From Bacteroidales bacterium (GTDB lineage Bacteria > Bacteroidota > Bacteroidia > Bacteroidales > F082), in the NCBI GenBank assembly GCA_017460915.1, contig JAFUAA010000010.1:1-64000 (forward strand): a stretch of 64,000 nt of DNA, given 5' to 3'. Both the position numbers and the translations under genes were made by a program. Below, piece by piece: positions 7,142 to 14,798 of this stretch. The number at the start of each line of letters is the position of its first letter. Position 1 is the stretch's first letter. The notes under the pieces were generated by a model. It saw only the letters and a list, made by a program, of their open reading frames with translations, was not told the origin of the DNA and made no database searches.

Positions 7142-9283
7142 ATGAAACCCAACTATAAAGACATCAATATCAACGCTATACCTAGGCACAGCGGCTTGAT
7201 TCTGCCCAACGGCGAGCCTTGGGAGACCTCCGAGCACATCATGGTGAAGCCCGCTTATACCGAGAAAGACCTGGAAGGCATGGAACACCTCAACTATGCC
7301 GCAGGTATCGCCCCCTTCCTCCGTGGACCTTATTCGACGATGTATGTGATGCGTCCTTGGACCATCCGTCAATACGCTGGTTTCTCCACGGCTGAAGAGT
7401 CCAACGCCTTCTACCGCCGTAACATCGCGGCTGGTCAGAAGGGTCTGTCCGTGGCTTTCGACTTGGCCACCCACCGTGGCTACGACGCCGACCACGAGCG
7501 CGTCATGGGCGATGTGGGTAAGGCTGGCGTGAGCATCTGCTCCGTCGAGGATATGAAGGTCTTGTTCGACCAGATTCCGCTGAACAAAATGTCCGTCTCC
7601 ATGACCATGAACGGCGCCGTGTTGCCGATTCTGGCCTTCTATATTGTCGCCGCTTTGGAGCAAGGTGCCCAGTACGAAGAATTGGCCGGTACCATCCAGA
7701 ACGACATCCTGAAGGAGTTCATGGTGCGTAACACCTATATCTATCCGCCTGAGTTCTCGATGCGTATCATCGCCGACATCTTCGAGTTCACCTCGCAGAA
7801 CATGCCGAAGTTCAACAGCATCTCCATCTCGGGCTACCACATGCAGGAAGCCGGTGCCACCTCCGACATTGAGATGGCCTATACCTTGGCCGACGGTTGG
7901 GATTACCTCCGCACGGGTGTCACGGCCGGCTTGGACATCGACGCTTTTGCGCCGCGCCTGTCCTTCTTCTGGTGTTCGGGCATGAACCACTTCATGGAGA
8001 TTGCCAAGATGCGTGCCGCCCGTATGATTTGGGCCAAGATCGTGAATACCTTTGACCCGAAGAACAGCAAGTCGCTGGCCCTACGTACGCATACGCAGAC
8101 CTCGGGCTGGAGCCTCACCGAGCAAGACCCGTTCAACAACGTGGCCCGTACCTGCATCGAGGCTATGGGTGCCGCTTTGGGTCACACCCAGTCGCTGCAC
8201 ACCAACGCCCTCGACGAGGCCATCGCCCTCCCCACCGACTTCAGCGCCCGTATCGCCCGTAACACTCAGATTTACATTCAGGAAGAGACCAACGTCTGCC
8301 GCGTCGTCGACCCGTGGGCGGGTTCCTACTATGTGGAGAGCCTTACCCGCGACCTCTACGAGCGTGCTTGGGGTCACATCCAAGAGGTGGAAGCCATGGG
8401 TGGTATGGCCAAGGCCATCGAGACGGGTCTGCCGAAGATGCGTATCGAAGAGGCTGCCGCCCGCAAGCAAGCCAAGATTGACTCGGGTCGCGAGACCATC
8501 GTCGGTATCAACAAGTACCGCCTCGACCATGAAGACCCGATTGAGACTTTGGAAGTCGACAACACCGCCGTGCGCGAGTCGCAAATCAAGCGCTTGAAGG
8601 AACTCCGCGCCAACCGCAACGAGGCTGACGTGCAGCGTTGCCTTGAGGCCATCACCAAGTGCGCCGAGACACACGAGGGCAACCTGCTGGCTTTGGCCGT
8701 CGAGGCTGCCAAGTGCCGCGCCACTTTGGGCGAAATCTCCATGGCTTGCGAAAAGGTTGCAGGTCGTTATAAGGCTGTTATCCGTTCAATCTCAGGAGTT
8801 TATTCTATGGAAACGAAAAACGATGCAAGATTTGCCGAGGCTGTGGCCAAGGCCGACGAGTTTGCCAAGATGGAAGGCCGCCGTCCGCGTATCATGATTG
8901 CCAAGATGGGTCAGGACGGCCACGACCGTGGCGCCAAGGTGGTGGCCACCGGTTATGCCGACATTGGCTTCGACGTCGATATGGGTCCCTTGTTCCAGAC
9001 GCCCGCCGAAGCGGCCAAGCAAGCCGTCGAAAATGATGTCCACGTCATGGGCGTGAGTTCGTTGGCTGCTGGTCACAAAACCCTTGTTCCTCAAGTGATT
9101 GAGGAGTTGGAGAAGCTTGGTCGTCCCGACATTATGGTGGTTGTTGGTGGTGTGATTCCCGCCCAGGACTACCAGTTCCTCTACGACCATGGCGCCGTGG
9201 CCATCTTCGGTCCCGGTACGGTCATCAGCGATTCCGCCATCAAGATGCTGGATTTGCTGATGGAGGCTAGGAAACAGGCATAA
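7142..9283 (+). CDS. mutB: Methylmalonyl-CoA mutase, large (catalytic) subunit
   Basis: 713 residues, full length. The barrel domain carries the family signature around [17 protein letters not shown] and [11 protein letters not shown]. The C-terminal cobalamin-binding domain has the base-off/His-on motif DGHDRG (Asp592, His594, Gly597) in [20 protein letters not shown], followed by the conserved [11 protein letters not shown] stretch. It binds adenosylcobalamin and succinyl-CoA in the heterodimer with MutA. It follows mutA after 17 bases (GGAGCATAGAAA before the ATG) and ends before a bidirectional terminator facing lspA. No meaB or epimerase gene is adjacent here. Confidence 0.97.
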   Translation: MKPNYKDININAIPRHSGLILPNGEPWETSEHIMVKPAYTEKDLEGMEHLNYAAGIAPFLRGPYSTMYVMRPWTIRQYAGFSTAEESNAFYRRNIAAGQKGLSVAFDLATHRGYDADHERVMGDVGKAGVSICSVEDMKVLFDQIPLNKMSVSMTMNGAVLPILAFYIVAALEQGAQYEELAGTIQNDILKEFMVRNTYIYPPEFSMRIIADIFEFTSQNMPKFNSISISGYHMQEAGATSDIEMAYTLADGWDYLRTGVTAGLDIDAFAPRLSFFWCSGMNHFMEIAKMRAARMIWAKIVNTFDPKNSKSLALRTHTQTSGWSLTEQDPFNNVARTCIEAMGAALGHTQSLHTNALDEAIALPTDFSARIARNTQIYIQEETNVCRVVDPWAGSYYVESLTRDLYERAWGHIQEVEAMGGMAKAIETGLPKMRIEEAAARKQAKIDSGRETIVGINKYRLDHEDPIETLEVDNTAVRESQIKRLKELRANRNEADVQRCLEAITKCAETHEGNLLALAVEAAKCRATLGEISMACEKVAGRYKAVIRSISGVYSMETKNDARFAEAVAKADEFAKMEGRRPRIMIAKMGQDGHDRGAKVVATGYADIGFDVDMGPLFQTPAEAAKQAVENDVHVMGVSSLAAGHKTLVPQVIEELEKLGRPDIMVVVGGVIPAQDYQFLYDHGAVAIFGPGTVISDSAIKMLDLLMEARKQA

Positions 9284-9290
9284 AACAATT

Positions 9291-9318
9291 GTAGAGACGT
9301 AGCGCGCTACGTCTCTAC
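9291..9318. repeat. 28-bp perfect palindrome (GTAGAGACG family)
   Basis: A perfect inverted repeat with arms GTAGAGACGTAGCG and CGCTACGTCTCTAC, seven bases after the mutB stop. It shares its outer nine bases with the copies at 10422 and 54542. It sits beside, not within, the terminator at 9331. Confidence 0.9.
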
Positions 9319-9330
9319 TTGGATAAACGA

Positions 9331-9359
9331 AAAATCCCGTCATTCGTGGCGGGATTTTA
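9331..9359. terminator. Bidirectional intrinsic terminator between mutB and lspA
   Basis: AAAATCCCG and CGGGATTTT form a nine-base stem over a short loop, with A-tract and T-tract on the two sides. It serves convergent genes. Confidence 0.85.
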
Positions 9360-9376
9360 TTGTTTTATAGCTTGTA

Positions 9377-10018
9377 TTATTTCAGCGTTTTTAGCCACGA
9401 CCACTGGAAAATCAGCATATAAAACACCCCAATGGTGATGGCGGCGTCGGCGAGGTTAAAGATGGGTCGGAAGAAGATGAAATGTCCGTCGGGACCAAAG
9501 AAAAAGTCGGGCAGCCAGGTGGCGTTTTCGCGAGCCACATCGATGATGGGGAAGTAGAGCATATCCACCACGCGCCCGTGCAGCCATCCGGCATAGCCAC
9601 CGCCGTCGGGGAAAAGCGTGGCCACCAGCGAATAGGTGCTCTCGCTGAAAATGCGCCCGTAAAACACGCTGTCGAGGATGTTGCCCATCGCGCCTGCCGT
9701 GATGAGGGCGAGGCCGAAAAGCACGCCGAACTTGGTTTGTTTTTTCGACAAGCGAACCAAAACCCAAAACAGGGCGACAATGGCCACAATGCGGAACAAA
9801 CTAAGGGCGAGCTTCAAGACACCGCCGCCGCCCAGCCAGCCAAAGGCCATGCCGTTGTTCTCGATGAACAACAAATTGAACCACTGCCCGATGACAGGAA
9901 TCTCCTGCCCGAGCGTCATAGTTGTCTTGACCCAAATCTTGAGGATTTGGTCGAGCACCAAAACGATAAAAATCACCAAAAACGACCACAACAGGCCGCG
10001 GTTGCCTTGCTTTTTCAC
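9377..10018 (-). CDS. lspA: Lipoprotein signal peptidase (signal peptidase II)
   Basis: A four-helix inner-membrane aspartyl protease that cleaves the signal peptide of diacylglyceryl-prolipoproteins. Family hallmarks are VLDQILKIWVK near the N-terminus, the conserved NNG(M)AFG, the first catalytic Asp in GNILDSVFYGRI and the second in FNLADAAITIG. A long periplasmic insert between them (GGGYAGWLHGRVVDMLYFP) is common in Bacteroidota LspA. The GTG at 10018 overlaps the TraR/DksA stop as GTGA, favouring translational coupling; an ATG at 10045 would add nine residues read out of frame through the conserved zinc-finger gene, which I think less likely. Last gene of an ileS-traR-lspA operon. Confidence 0.9.
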   Translation of the reverse strand: MKKQGNRGLLWSFLVIFIVLVLDQILKIWVKTTMTLGQEIPVIGQWFNLLFIENNGMAFGWLGGGGVLKLALSLFRIVAIVALFWVLVRLSKKQTKFGVLFGLALITAGAMGNILDSVFYGRIFSESTYSLVATLFPDGGGYAGWLHGRVVDMLYFPIIDVARENATWLPDFFFGPDGHFIFFRPIFNLADAAITIGVFYMLIFQWSWLKTLK

Positions 10019-10404
10019 TTCTTTTTCAGTTTGACATCCAGGCAACGGGTGGTGATGGGCACGCAGCGGAGCCTTTCTTTGGGAATCAGTCGTCCGGTCT
10101 CACAGCAGATGCCGTAAGTCTTGTTCTCGATGCGCATCAGGGCGAGCTCCAGGTTGTGGATGTACTTCTCCTGACGGGCCACGAGGCGGGCGTTTTCTTC
10201 TTTTTCGGCCACAGCATAGCCTTCTTCCAGGATCTTGAAAGTCGGAGCCGTGTCGTCGGTGCTATGCTCGCCGCCAGAGAGGTTGGCCTTCAAGGTCTCC
10301 AGACTGGCTCGTGCTTGTTCCAACTTTTCGAGAATCAGCACCTTGAATTCTTCAAGGTCCTCATCCGAATAGCGCACTTGGGGGTCTTTCTTGTTTGCGT
10401 CCAT
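10015..10404 (-). CDS. TraR/DksA-family zinc-finger-like protein
   Basis: 129 residues: an acidic N-terminal segment, a long coiled-coil hairpin (about residues 17-90) and a C-terminal YGICCETGRLIPKERLRCVP zinc-finger-like element. DksA-type proteins bind the RNA polymerase secondary channel. The cysteines do not form the full four-Cys set with standard spacing, which is frequent in Bacteroidota homologues and may mean the tip is held without zinc. It lies between ileS and lspA, an arrangement common in the phylum, and overlaps lspA by four bases. The 28-bp palindrome at 10422 separates it from ileS. Confidence 0.85.
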   Translation of the reverse strand: MDANKKDPQVRYSDEDLEEFKVLILEKLEQARASLETLKANLSGGEHSTDDTAPTFKILEEGYAVAEKEENARLVARQEKYIHNLELALMRIENKTYGICCETGRLIPKERLRCVPITTRCLDVKLKKK

Positions 10405-10421
10405 AATGGTATATTTTGCAG

Positions 10422-10449
10422 GTAGAGACGCAAAATCTTGCGTCTCTAC
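10422..10449. repeat. 28-bp palindrome (GTAGAGACGC family) between ileS and the TraR gene
   Basis: Arms GTAGAGACGCAA and TTGCGTCTCTAC with a four-base centre. It lies on the ileS-traR transcript six bases beyond the ileS stop, so it would form a hairpin in the intercistronic RNA. Confidence 0.9.
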
Positions 10450-10454
10450 AGGGT

Positions 10455-13400
10455 TTATCGTTTTTGAATCTTCATCTTCGCGTTCACGCCTTCCACCAGC
10501 TCCTCGGCCTCAACGCCTTCCAAAGCCTCCACCTTCGTGATGGTGGCCAAAGTCTCGGCGCAGATGTAGTCGCTGAACTTGTCGACGGCGGCGTCAGTCT
10601 TGTCGTTCTTCTCGATGAGGAGCTCGATGCGGTCGATGACTTCGAAGCCGCCGGTCTTACGGAGGTTCTGCACGCGGTTGACGATTTCGCGGGCCAGACC
10701 TTCTTGCATCAGCACGTCGGTGATGGTCATGTCGAGGGCCACGGTGAAGTTGCCTTCAGAGGTGACGGCCCAGCCGGGGATGTCCTGTGTGGCAATCAAA
10801 GCGTCTTCGAGGGTCAGTTCCACGTCAACGCCGTCCACATCAAGGTGGGTGCCGTTGTTCTTCTCGAAGGCGTGGATCTCGTCTTGGCTCATGTTGGCGA
10901 AGTAGGCTTGGATTTGCTTCATCTGCTTGCCGTACTTCTTGCCCAAGGTCTTGAAGTTGGGCTTCACGTTCTTCACCAGGATGTTGTTGTCGGCGGCCAG
11001 GAACTCGATTTCCTTGATGTTGACCTCGCTCTTGATGAGGTGCGACACCTTTTCGAGTTGCGTCTTCATCTCTTCGCCCGTGACGGGAATCATGATCTTC
11101 GACAGGGGCTGACGCACGCGGATGTTGGCTTTCTTACGCAGCGAGAGCACCAACGAAGAGATGAGCTGTGCGGCTTCCATGCGTTCCTCCAAAGCCTTGT
11201 CGATGAACGACTTGTCGGCCACAGGGAAGTCGGTCAGATGGACCGATTCGGCCTTGTTGCGTCCCGTGACGTTGTTCAGGTCGCGGAAGAGCTGTTCGCT
11301 GAAGAACGGCGCAATCGGCGAGCTGAGGCGTGCCACGGTTTCGAGGCTGGTGTACAGGGTTTGATATGCCGACAGCTTGTCCTTGCTGTCGTCGCTCTTC
11401 CAGAAACGACGGCGCGAGAGGCGCACGAACCAGTTGCTGAGGTGGGCATCGACAAATTCGGCGATGGCGCGGCCTGCGCGGGTGGGTTCGTAGCTGCTGT
11501 AGGCTTCGTCAACATTGAGAATCAATGAGTTGAGTTCAGAAAGAATCCAGCGGTCGATTTCGGGGCGGTCCTTGATGTCGATGTCGGCTTCCTTGTAGTC
11601 GAACTTGTCGATGTTGGCATACAAGGCGAAGAAAGCGTAGGTGTTGTAAAGTGTGCCGAAGAACTTGCGGCGCACTTCGTCCACACCGGCTTCGTTGAAC
11701 TTCAGGTTGTCCCAAGGCTGCGAGTTGGTGATCATGTACCAACGCACGGCGTCGGCACCGTATTTCTCGATGGCACCAAATGGGTCGACGGCATTGCCCA
11801 AACGCTTGGACATCTTATTGCCGTTCTTGTCGAGCACCAAACCATTGGAAATCACATTCTTATAGGCCACGCTGTCGAAGCACATCGTAGCAATGGCGTG
11901 CAAAGTGAAGAACCAGCCGCGGGTTTGGTCCACGCCCTCGGCGATGAAGTCGGCAGGGAACGGGAGAGTTTGCTGTTTGCAGTTGTCAGTTGTCAGTTTG
12001 CCGTCCGCTGTTTTTCCACCCATATAGTGGTATTGGGCATAAGGCATGGCACCTGAATCAAACCAAACGTCAATCAAGTCAGGTTCTCTCATCATCTTCT
12101 TGCCGCTAGCCGAGCAAAGGATGACGCCGTCGATATACGGACGGTGCAGGTCAAACTTGGTGTAATCTTCTGAGGCATACGGATTTTCAGTCATAAATCC
12201 CGCCTTGATGGACTTCTCGATTTCGTTGCGGAGTTCTTCCACGCTGCCAATGCAGATTTCCTCCTTGCCGTCTTCGGTGCGCCAAATCGGGAGCGGTGTG
12301 CCCCAGTAGCGCGAACGCGAGAGGTTCCAGTCGACGAGGTTTTCCAACCAGTTGCCGAAGCGTCCGCTACCAGTGGCCTCGGGCTTCCAGTTGATGGTCT
12401 TGTTGAGTTCGATCATGCGGTCTTTCAAGGCCGTAGTTTTGATAAACCAACTGTCTAAGGGATAATACAATACAGGTTTGTCGGTGCGCCAGCAGTGCGG
12501 GTAGTTGTGCGTGTGTTTTTCGCTCTTGAAGAGCTTGCCTTCTTCCTTCAACATCACGACGATGTCGACGTCTAAAGACTTGTCCTTTTCGGTCTTGGTG
12601 GGGTCGAAGGCGTTCTTCACGAACTGGCCTGCGTAGGGACGATAGGCTTCCACGTCCATGCAGTTCTTGACGAACTCGGGGTCGAGGTCTTCGATGCGGA
12701 AGAACTTGCCGGTTCGGTCCACCATGGGTTGGGCCTTACCGTCCTTGTCGATCATCTGCAAAGGTGGGATGCCTACGGCGGCGGCCACGCGTTTGTCGTC
12801 GGCACCGAAGGTCGGCGCGATGTGGACGATGCCCGTACCGTCTTCCGTGGTGACGTAGTCGCCAGGGATGATGCGGAAGGCACCTTCGCCTGGGTTGACC
12901 CAAGGAATCAGTTGCTCGTATTCAATGCCCACGAGGTCGGAGCCCTTGAACTCGGCGATGACTTCAGGCGCTTCCTTGAACATCGTTTCCACCAAGGCCT
13001 TGGCCATCAGGATATGGCAAGGTTCCTCGGTGTAGGGATGCACGGTCTTCAAAAGCACATAGTCAATATTCGGGCCTACGCAGAGGGCTGTATTGCTTGG
13101 AAGGGTCCACGGGGTGGTGGTCCAGGCGATAGCATAAGTTGTCAGTTTGCAGTTTGCAGTTTGCAGTTTGCAGTTCTTCTCAACTGCCAACTGCCAACTA
13201 TCAACTGCTAACTTGAACAGCGCCACACAAGTCAAATCTTTCACGTCGCGGTAGCAGCCGGGCATGTTCAGTTCGTGGGAGCTGAGGCCGGTGCCGGCAG
13301 CGGGCGAGTAGGGTTGGATGGTGTAGCCTTTATAAAGTAATCCCTTATTGTACAAGTCCTTGAGCAAGAACCAAAGGGTCTCGATGTAGTCATTGGTGAA

Positions 13401-13856
13401 GGTGATATAGGGATTGTCAAGGTTGACCCAATAGCCCATCTTGCGGGTGAGGTCGTCCCACATGTCCTTGTATTTCATCACCTCTTTACGGCAGGCACGG
13501 TTGTAGTCGTCGACGCTGATTTTCTTACCGATATCCTCCTTGGTGATGCCGAGTTTCTTCTCTACGCCCAGTTCCACAGGCAGGCCGTGAGTGTCCCAGC
13601 CGGCTTTGCGGACCACATGTTTGCCTTTCAGGGTCTGATAACGGCAAACGACATCCTTAATCGAGCGGGCCATCACATGGTGGATGCCTGGGGTGCCGTT
13701 GGCGCTCGGCGGACCCTCGAAGAACACGAAAGCGTTGTCCTTATCGCGGTTGTCGAGGCTCTTTTGGAAGGTGTCGTTGTCTTCCCAAAACTTACGGATT
13801 TCGTCAGCTGTCTCTTTGAGATTCAGCTGTTTATATTCCTTGTAAATGTCTTTCAT
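10455..13856 (-). CDS. ileS: Isoleucyl-tRNA synthetase
   Basis: 1133 residues, class I synthetase charging tRNA-Ile. The HIGH-like motif is GIHH (57-60) in NGTPGIHHVMARS; the KMSKS-like motif is KMSKR (681-685). The GIHH form and the length suggest the eukaryote-like type 2 IleS, which is often insensitive to mupirocin; that is inference. Two stretches are not typical of the family and are encoded by heptamer DNA repeats: residues about 214-240 (AVDSWQLAVEKNCKLQTANC and onward) before YAIAWTTTPW, and about 618-630 (LTTDNCKQQ) before PADFIAEG. Both stay in frame, so the enzyme should be active. It starts at 13856, 27 bases after a clear minus-7 box. Confidence 0.96.
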   Translation of the reverse strand: MKDIYKEYKQLNLKETADEIRKFWEDNDTFQKSLDNRDKDNAFVFFEGPPSANGTPGIHHVMARSIKDVVCRYQTLKGKHVVRKAGWDTHGLPVELGVEKKLGITKEDIGKKISVDDYNRACRKEVMKYKDMWDDLTRKMGYWVNLDNPYITFTNDYIETLWFLLKDLYNKGLLYKGYTIQPYSPAAGTGLSSHELNMPGCYRDVKDLTCVALFKLAVDSWQLAVEKNCKLQTANCKLTTYAIAWTTTPWTLPSNTALCVGPNIDYVLLKTVHPYTEEPCHILMAKALVETMFKEAPEVIAEFKGSDLVGIEYEQLIPWVNPGEGAFRIIPGDYVTTEDGTGIVHIAPTFGADDKRVAAAVGIPPLQMIDKDGKAQPMVDRTGKFFRIEDLDPEFVKNCMDVEAYRPYAGQFVKNAFDPTKTEKDKSLDVDIVVMLKEEGKLFKSEKHTHNYPHCWRTDKPVLYYPLDSWFIKTTALKDRMIELNKTINWKPEATGSGRFGNWLENLVDWNLSRSRYWGTPLPIWRTEDGKEEICIGSVEELRNEIEKSIKAGFMTENPYASEDYTKFDLHRPYIDGVILCSASGKKMMREPDLIDVWFDSGAMPYAQYHYMGGKTADGKLTTDNCKQQTLPFPADFIAEGVDQTRGWFFTLHAIATMCFDSVAYKNVISNGLVLDKNGNKMSKRLGNAVDPFGAIEKYGADAVRWYMITNSQPWDNLKFNEAGVDEVRRKFFGTLYNTYAFFALYANIDKFDYKEADIDIKDRPEIDRWILSELNSLILNVDEAYSSYEPTRAGRAIAEFVDAHLSNWFVRLSRRRFWKSDDSKDKLSAYQTLYTSLETVARLSSPIAPFFSEQLFRDLNNVTGRNKAESVHLTDFPVADKSFIDKALEERMEAAQLISSLVLSLRKKANIRVRQPLSKIMIPVTGEEMKTQLEKVSHLIKSEVNIKEIEFLAADNNILVKNVKPNFKTLGKKYGKQMKQIQAYFANMSQDEIHAFEKNNGTHLDVDGVDVELTLEDALIATQDIPGWAVTSEGNFTVALDMTITDVLMQEGLAREIVNRVQNLRKTGGFEVIDRIELLIEKNDKTDAAVDKFSDYICAETLATITKVEALEGVEAEELVEGVNAKMKIQKR
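11967..12005. repeat. Heptamer repeat inserted in frame in ileS (site 2)
   Basis: Plus-strand TTTGCTGTTTGCAGTTGTCAG and further copies of GTTGTCA/GTTTGC units. They encode the atypical stretch just before PADFIAEG of IleS. The units are the same type as at 13137-13215. Confidence 0.75.
13137..13215. repeat. Heptamer inverted-repeat array inserted in frame in ileS (site 1)
   Basis: Four or so AGTTTGC units, a short centre (TTCTTCT), then the complementary-type units CAACTGC, CAACTGC, CAACTAT, CAACTGC. The two halves can fold on each other. The 26 or so extra residues interrupt the segment that normally joins CVALFKL to YAIAWTTTPW. Confidence 0.85.
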
Positions 13857-13883
13857 AAAATTCGAATTCTATATTTTAAGGTG

Positions 13884-13891
13884 CAAAAATA
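13884..13891 (-). promoter_or_regulatory. minus-7 box for ileS
   Basis: CAAAAATA on the plus strand (TATTTTTG on the minus strand), 27 bases upstream of the ileS ATG. Confidence 0.6.
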
Positions 13892-13928
13892 CGAAATCTT
13901 AATGAAAGGACGACAAATGAGATGATTT

Positions 13929-14726
13929 TTATACCTTCCGCTCAGCGCAAAACGCCGTCAGTTGCCTTAGTGTTTCAAGCGTTTCCGAGGCGGGGAAAAG
14001 ACGGAGAGTGTCAAAGGTTTTTTGCAGATAAGCGGGTAGCAGCTCCTGAGCGAGGGCAACGGTTTCGGCATCATCGCCATCGAGGAGGTCGTCGCGCAGC
14101 TGGAAAAGGATGCCGAAATGGAGGCCAAAGTCGGAGATTTGTTGGATTTGCTCGGGTGTAGCCCCGACCGACATGGCGCCGGCGGCGCAGCAAGAGCGCA
14201 TCAACGTGGCGGTCTTGCGGGTGATGATGTCGAGGTATTGTGTTGTTTTTTCCGACTGCGGGACGCAGTCGGCGACAGTGTTTTGCATCAATTCTCCTTC
14301 GCTCATGGCGATGGAGGTGCGCAGCATCTCGTTCAACAAGTCGGCATCGTTGGCGATGAGCAGCATGGCCTTGGCCAAAAGATAGTCGCCGGCCAGCACT
14401 GCCGAGGCGTTGCCCCAATGCGCCTTCACCGAGGCTTGGCCACGGCGCAGGTTGTCGTCGTCCACCACGTCGTCGTGGATGAGCGTGGCCGAGTGCACCA
14501 TCTCCACGAAGGTGGCTGCACGCAAAGTCCGCTCGTTAACCTCGCCAAACAGTTTCGCGCTGAGCAAGACCAACATCGGGCGCAAGCGTTTGCCCTTGGT
14601 ATCCAGCAAGTAAAGCATGATGCTGTTCATGGGCTCGGTCTCGGCGCGAAGCGTGCGATCGAAATAGGCTTCAAATTGCGCCAACTCGGCCTGCAAGGGT
14701 TCGATGATGTTCTCCAAATTTTTCAC
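13929..14726 (-). CDS. Polyprenyl diphosphate synthase (trans-isoprenyl synthase), short form
   Basis: 265 residues. First Asp-rich motif HDDVVDDDNLRRG (Asp85, Asp86, Asp89), with GKRLRP (45-50) upstream, second Asp-rich motif FQLRDDLLD (Asp212, Asp213, Asp216). It should condense isopentenyl diphosphate onto an allylic primer for quinone or other prenyl chains. The family is normally about 320 residues; here only 49 follow the second motif, and the expected GKPTGNDI-like loop and the helix after it are missing. The end is therefore compressed relative to the family while both metal sites are intact. Divergent from the alpha-2-macroglobulin gene. Confidence 0.85.
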   Translation of the reverse strand: MKNLENIIEPLQAELAQFEAYFDRTLRAETEPMNSIMLYLLDTKGKRLRPMLVLLSAKLFGEVNERTLRAATFVEMVHSATLIHDDVVDDDNLRRGQASVKAHWGNASAVLAGDYLLAKAMLLIANDADLLNEMLRTSIAMSEGELMQNTVADCVPQSEKTTQYLDIITRKTATLMRSCCAAGAMSVGATPEQIQQISDFGLHFGILFQLRDDLLDGDDAETVALAQELLPAYLQKTFDTLRLFPASETLETLRQLTAFCAERKV

Positions 14727-14731
14727 GGGTG

Positions 14732-14739
14732 CAAAAATA
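14732..14739 (-). promoter_or_regulatory. minus-7 box for the polyprenyl synthase gene
   Basis: CAAAAATA on the plus strand, only six bases before the ATG at 14726, implying a very short or leaderless 5' end if used. Confidence 0.4.
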
Positions 14740-14763
14740 GGAATTATTTTGCACGATATTTGC

Positions 14764-14771
14764 TATTTTTG
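14764..14771 (+). promoter_or_regulatory. minus-7 box for the alpha-2-macroglobulin gene
   Basis: TATTTTTG, 28 bases before the ATG at 14799, back to back with the minus-strand box at 14732. Confidence 0.55.
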
Positions 14772-14798
14772 CGTTATTGTCATAAACACTTCAACCCT

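Noticed and set aside
13137..13215. Possible CRISPR-like array in ileS
   Set aside because: Units are seven bases with no spacers and lie within a translated gene.
14118..14798. In-frame upstream extension of the A2M gene (227 codons)
   Set aside because: It runs antisense through the conserved polyprenyl synthase gene and through the promoter at 14764; a signal peptide starts cleanly at 14799.
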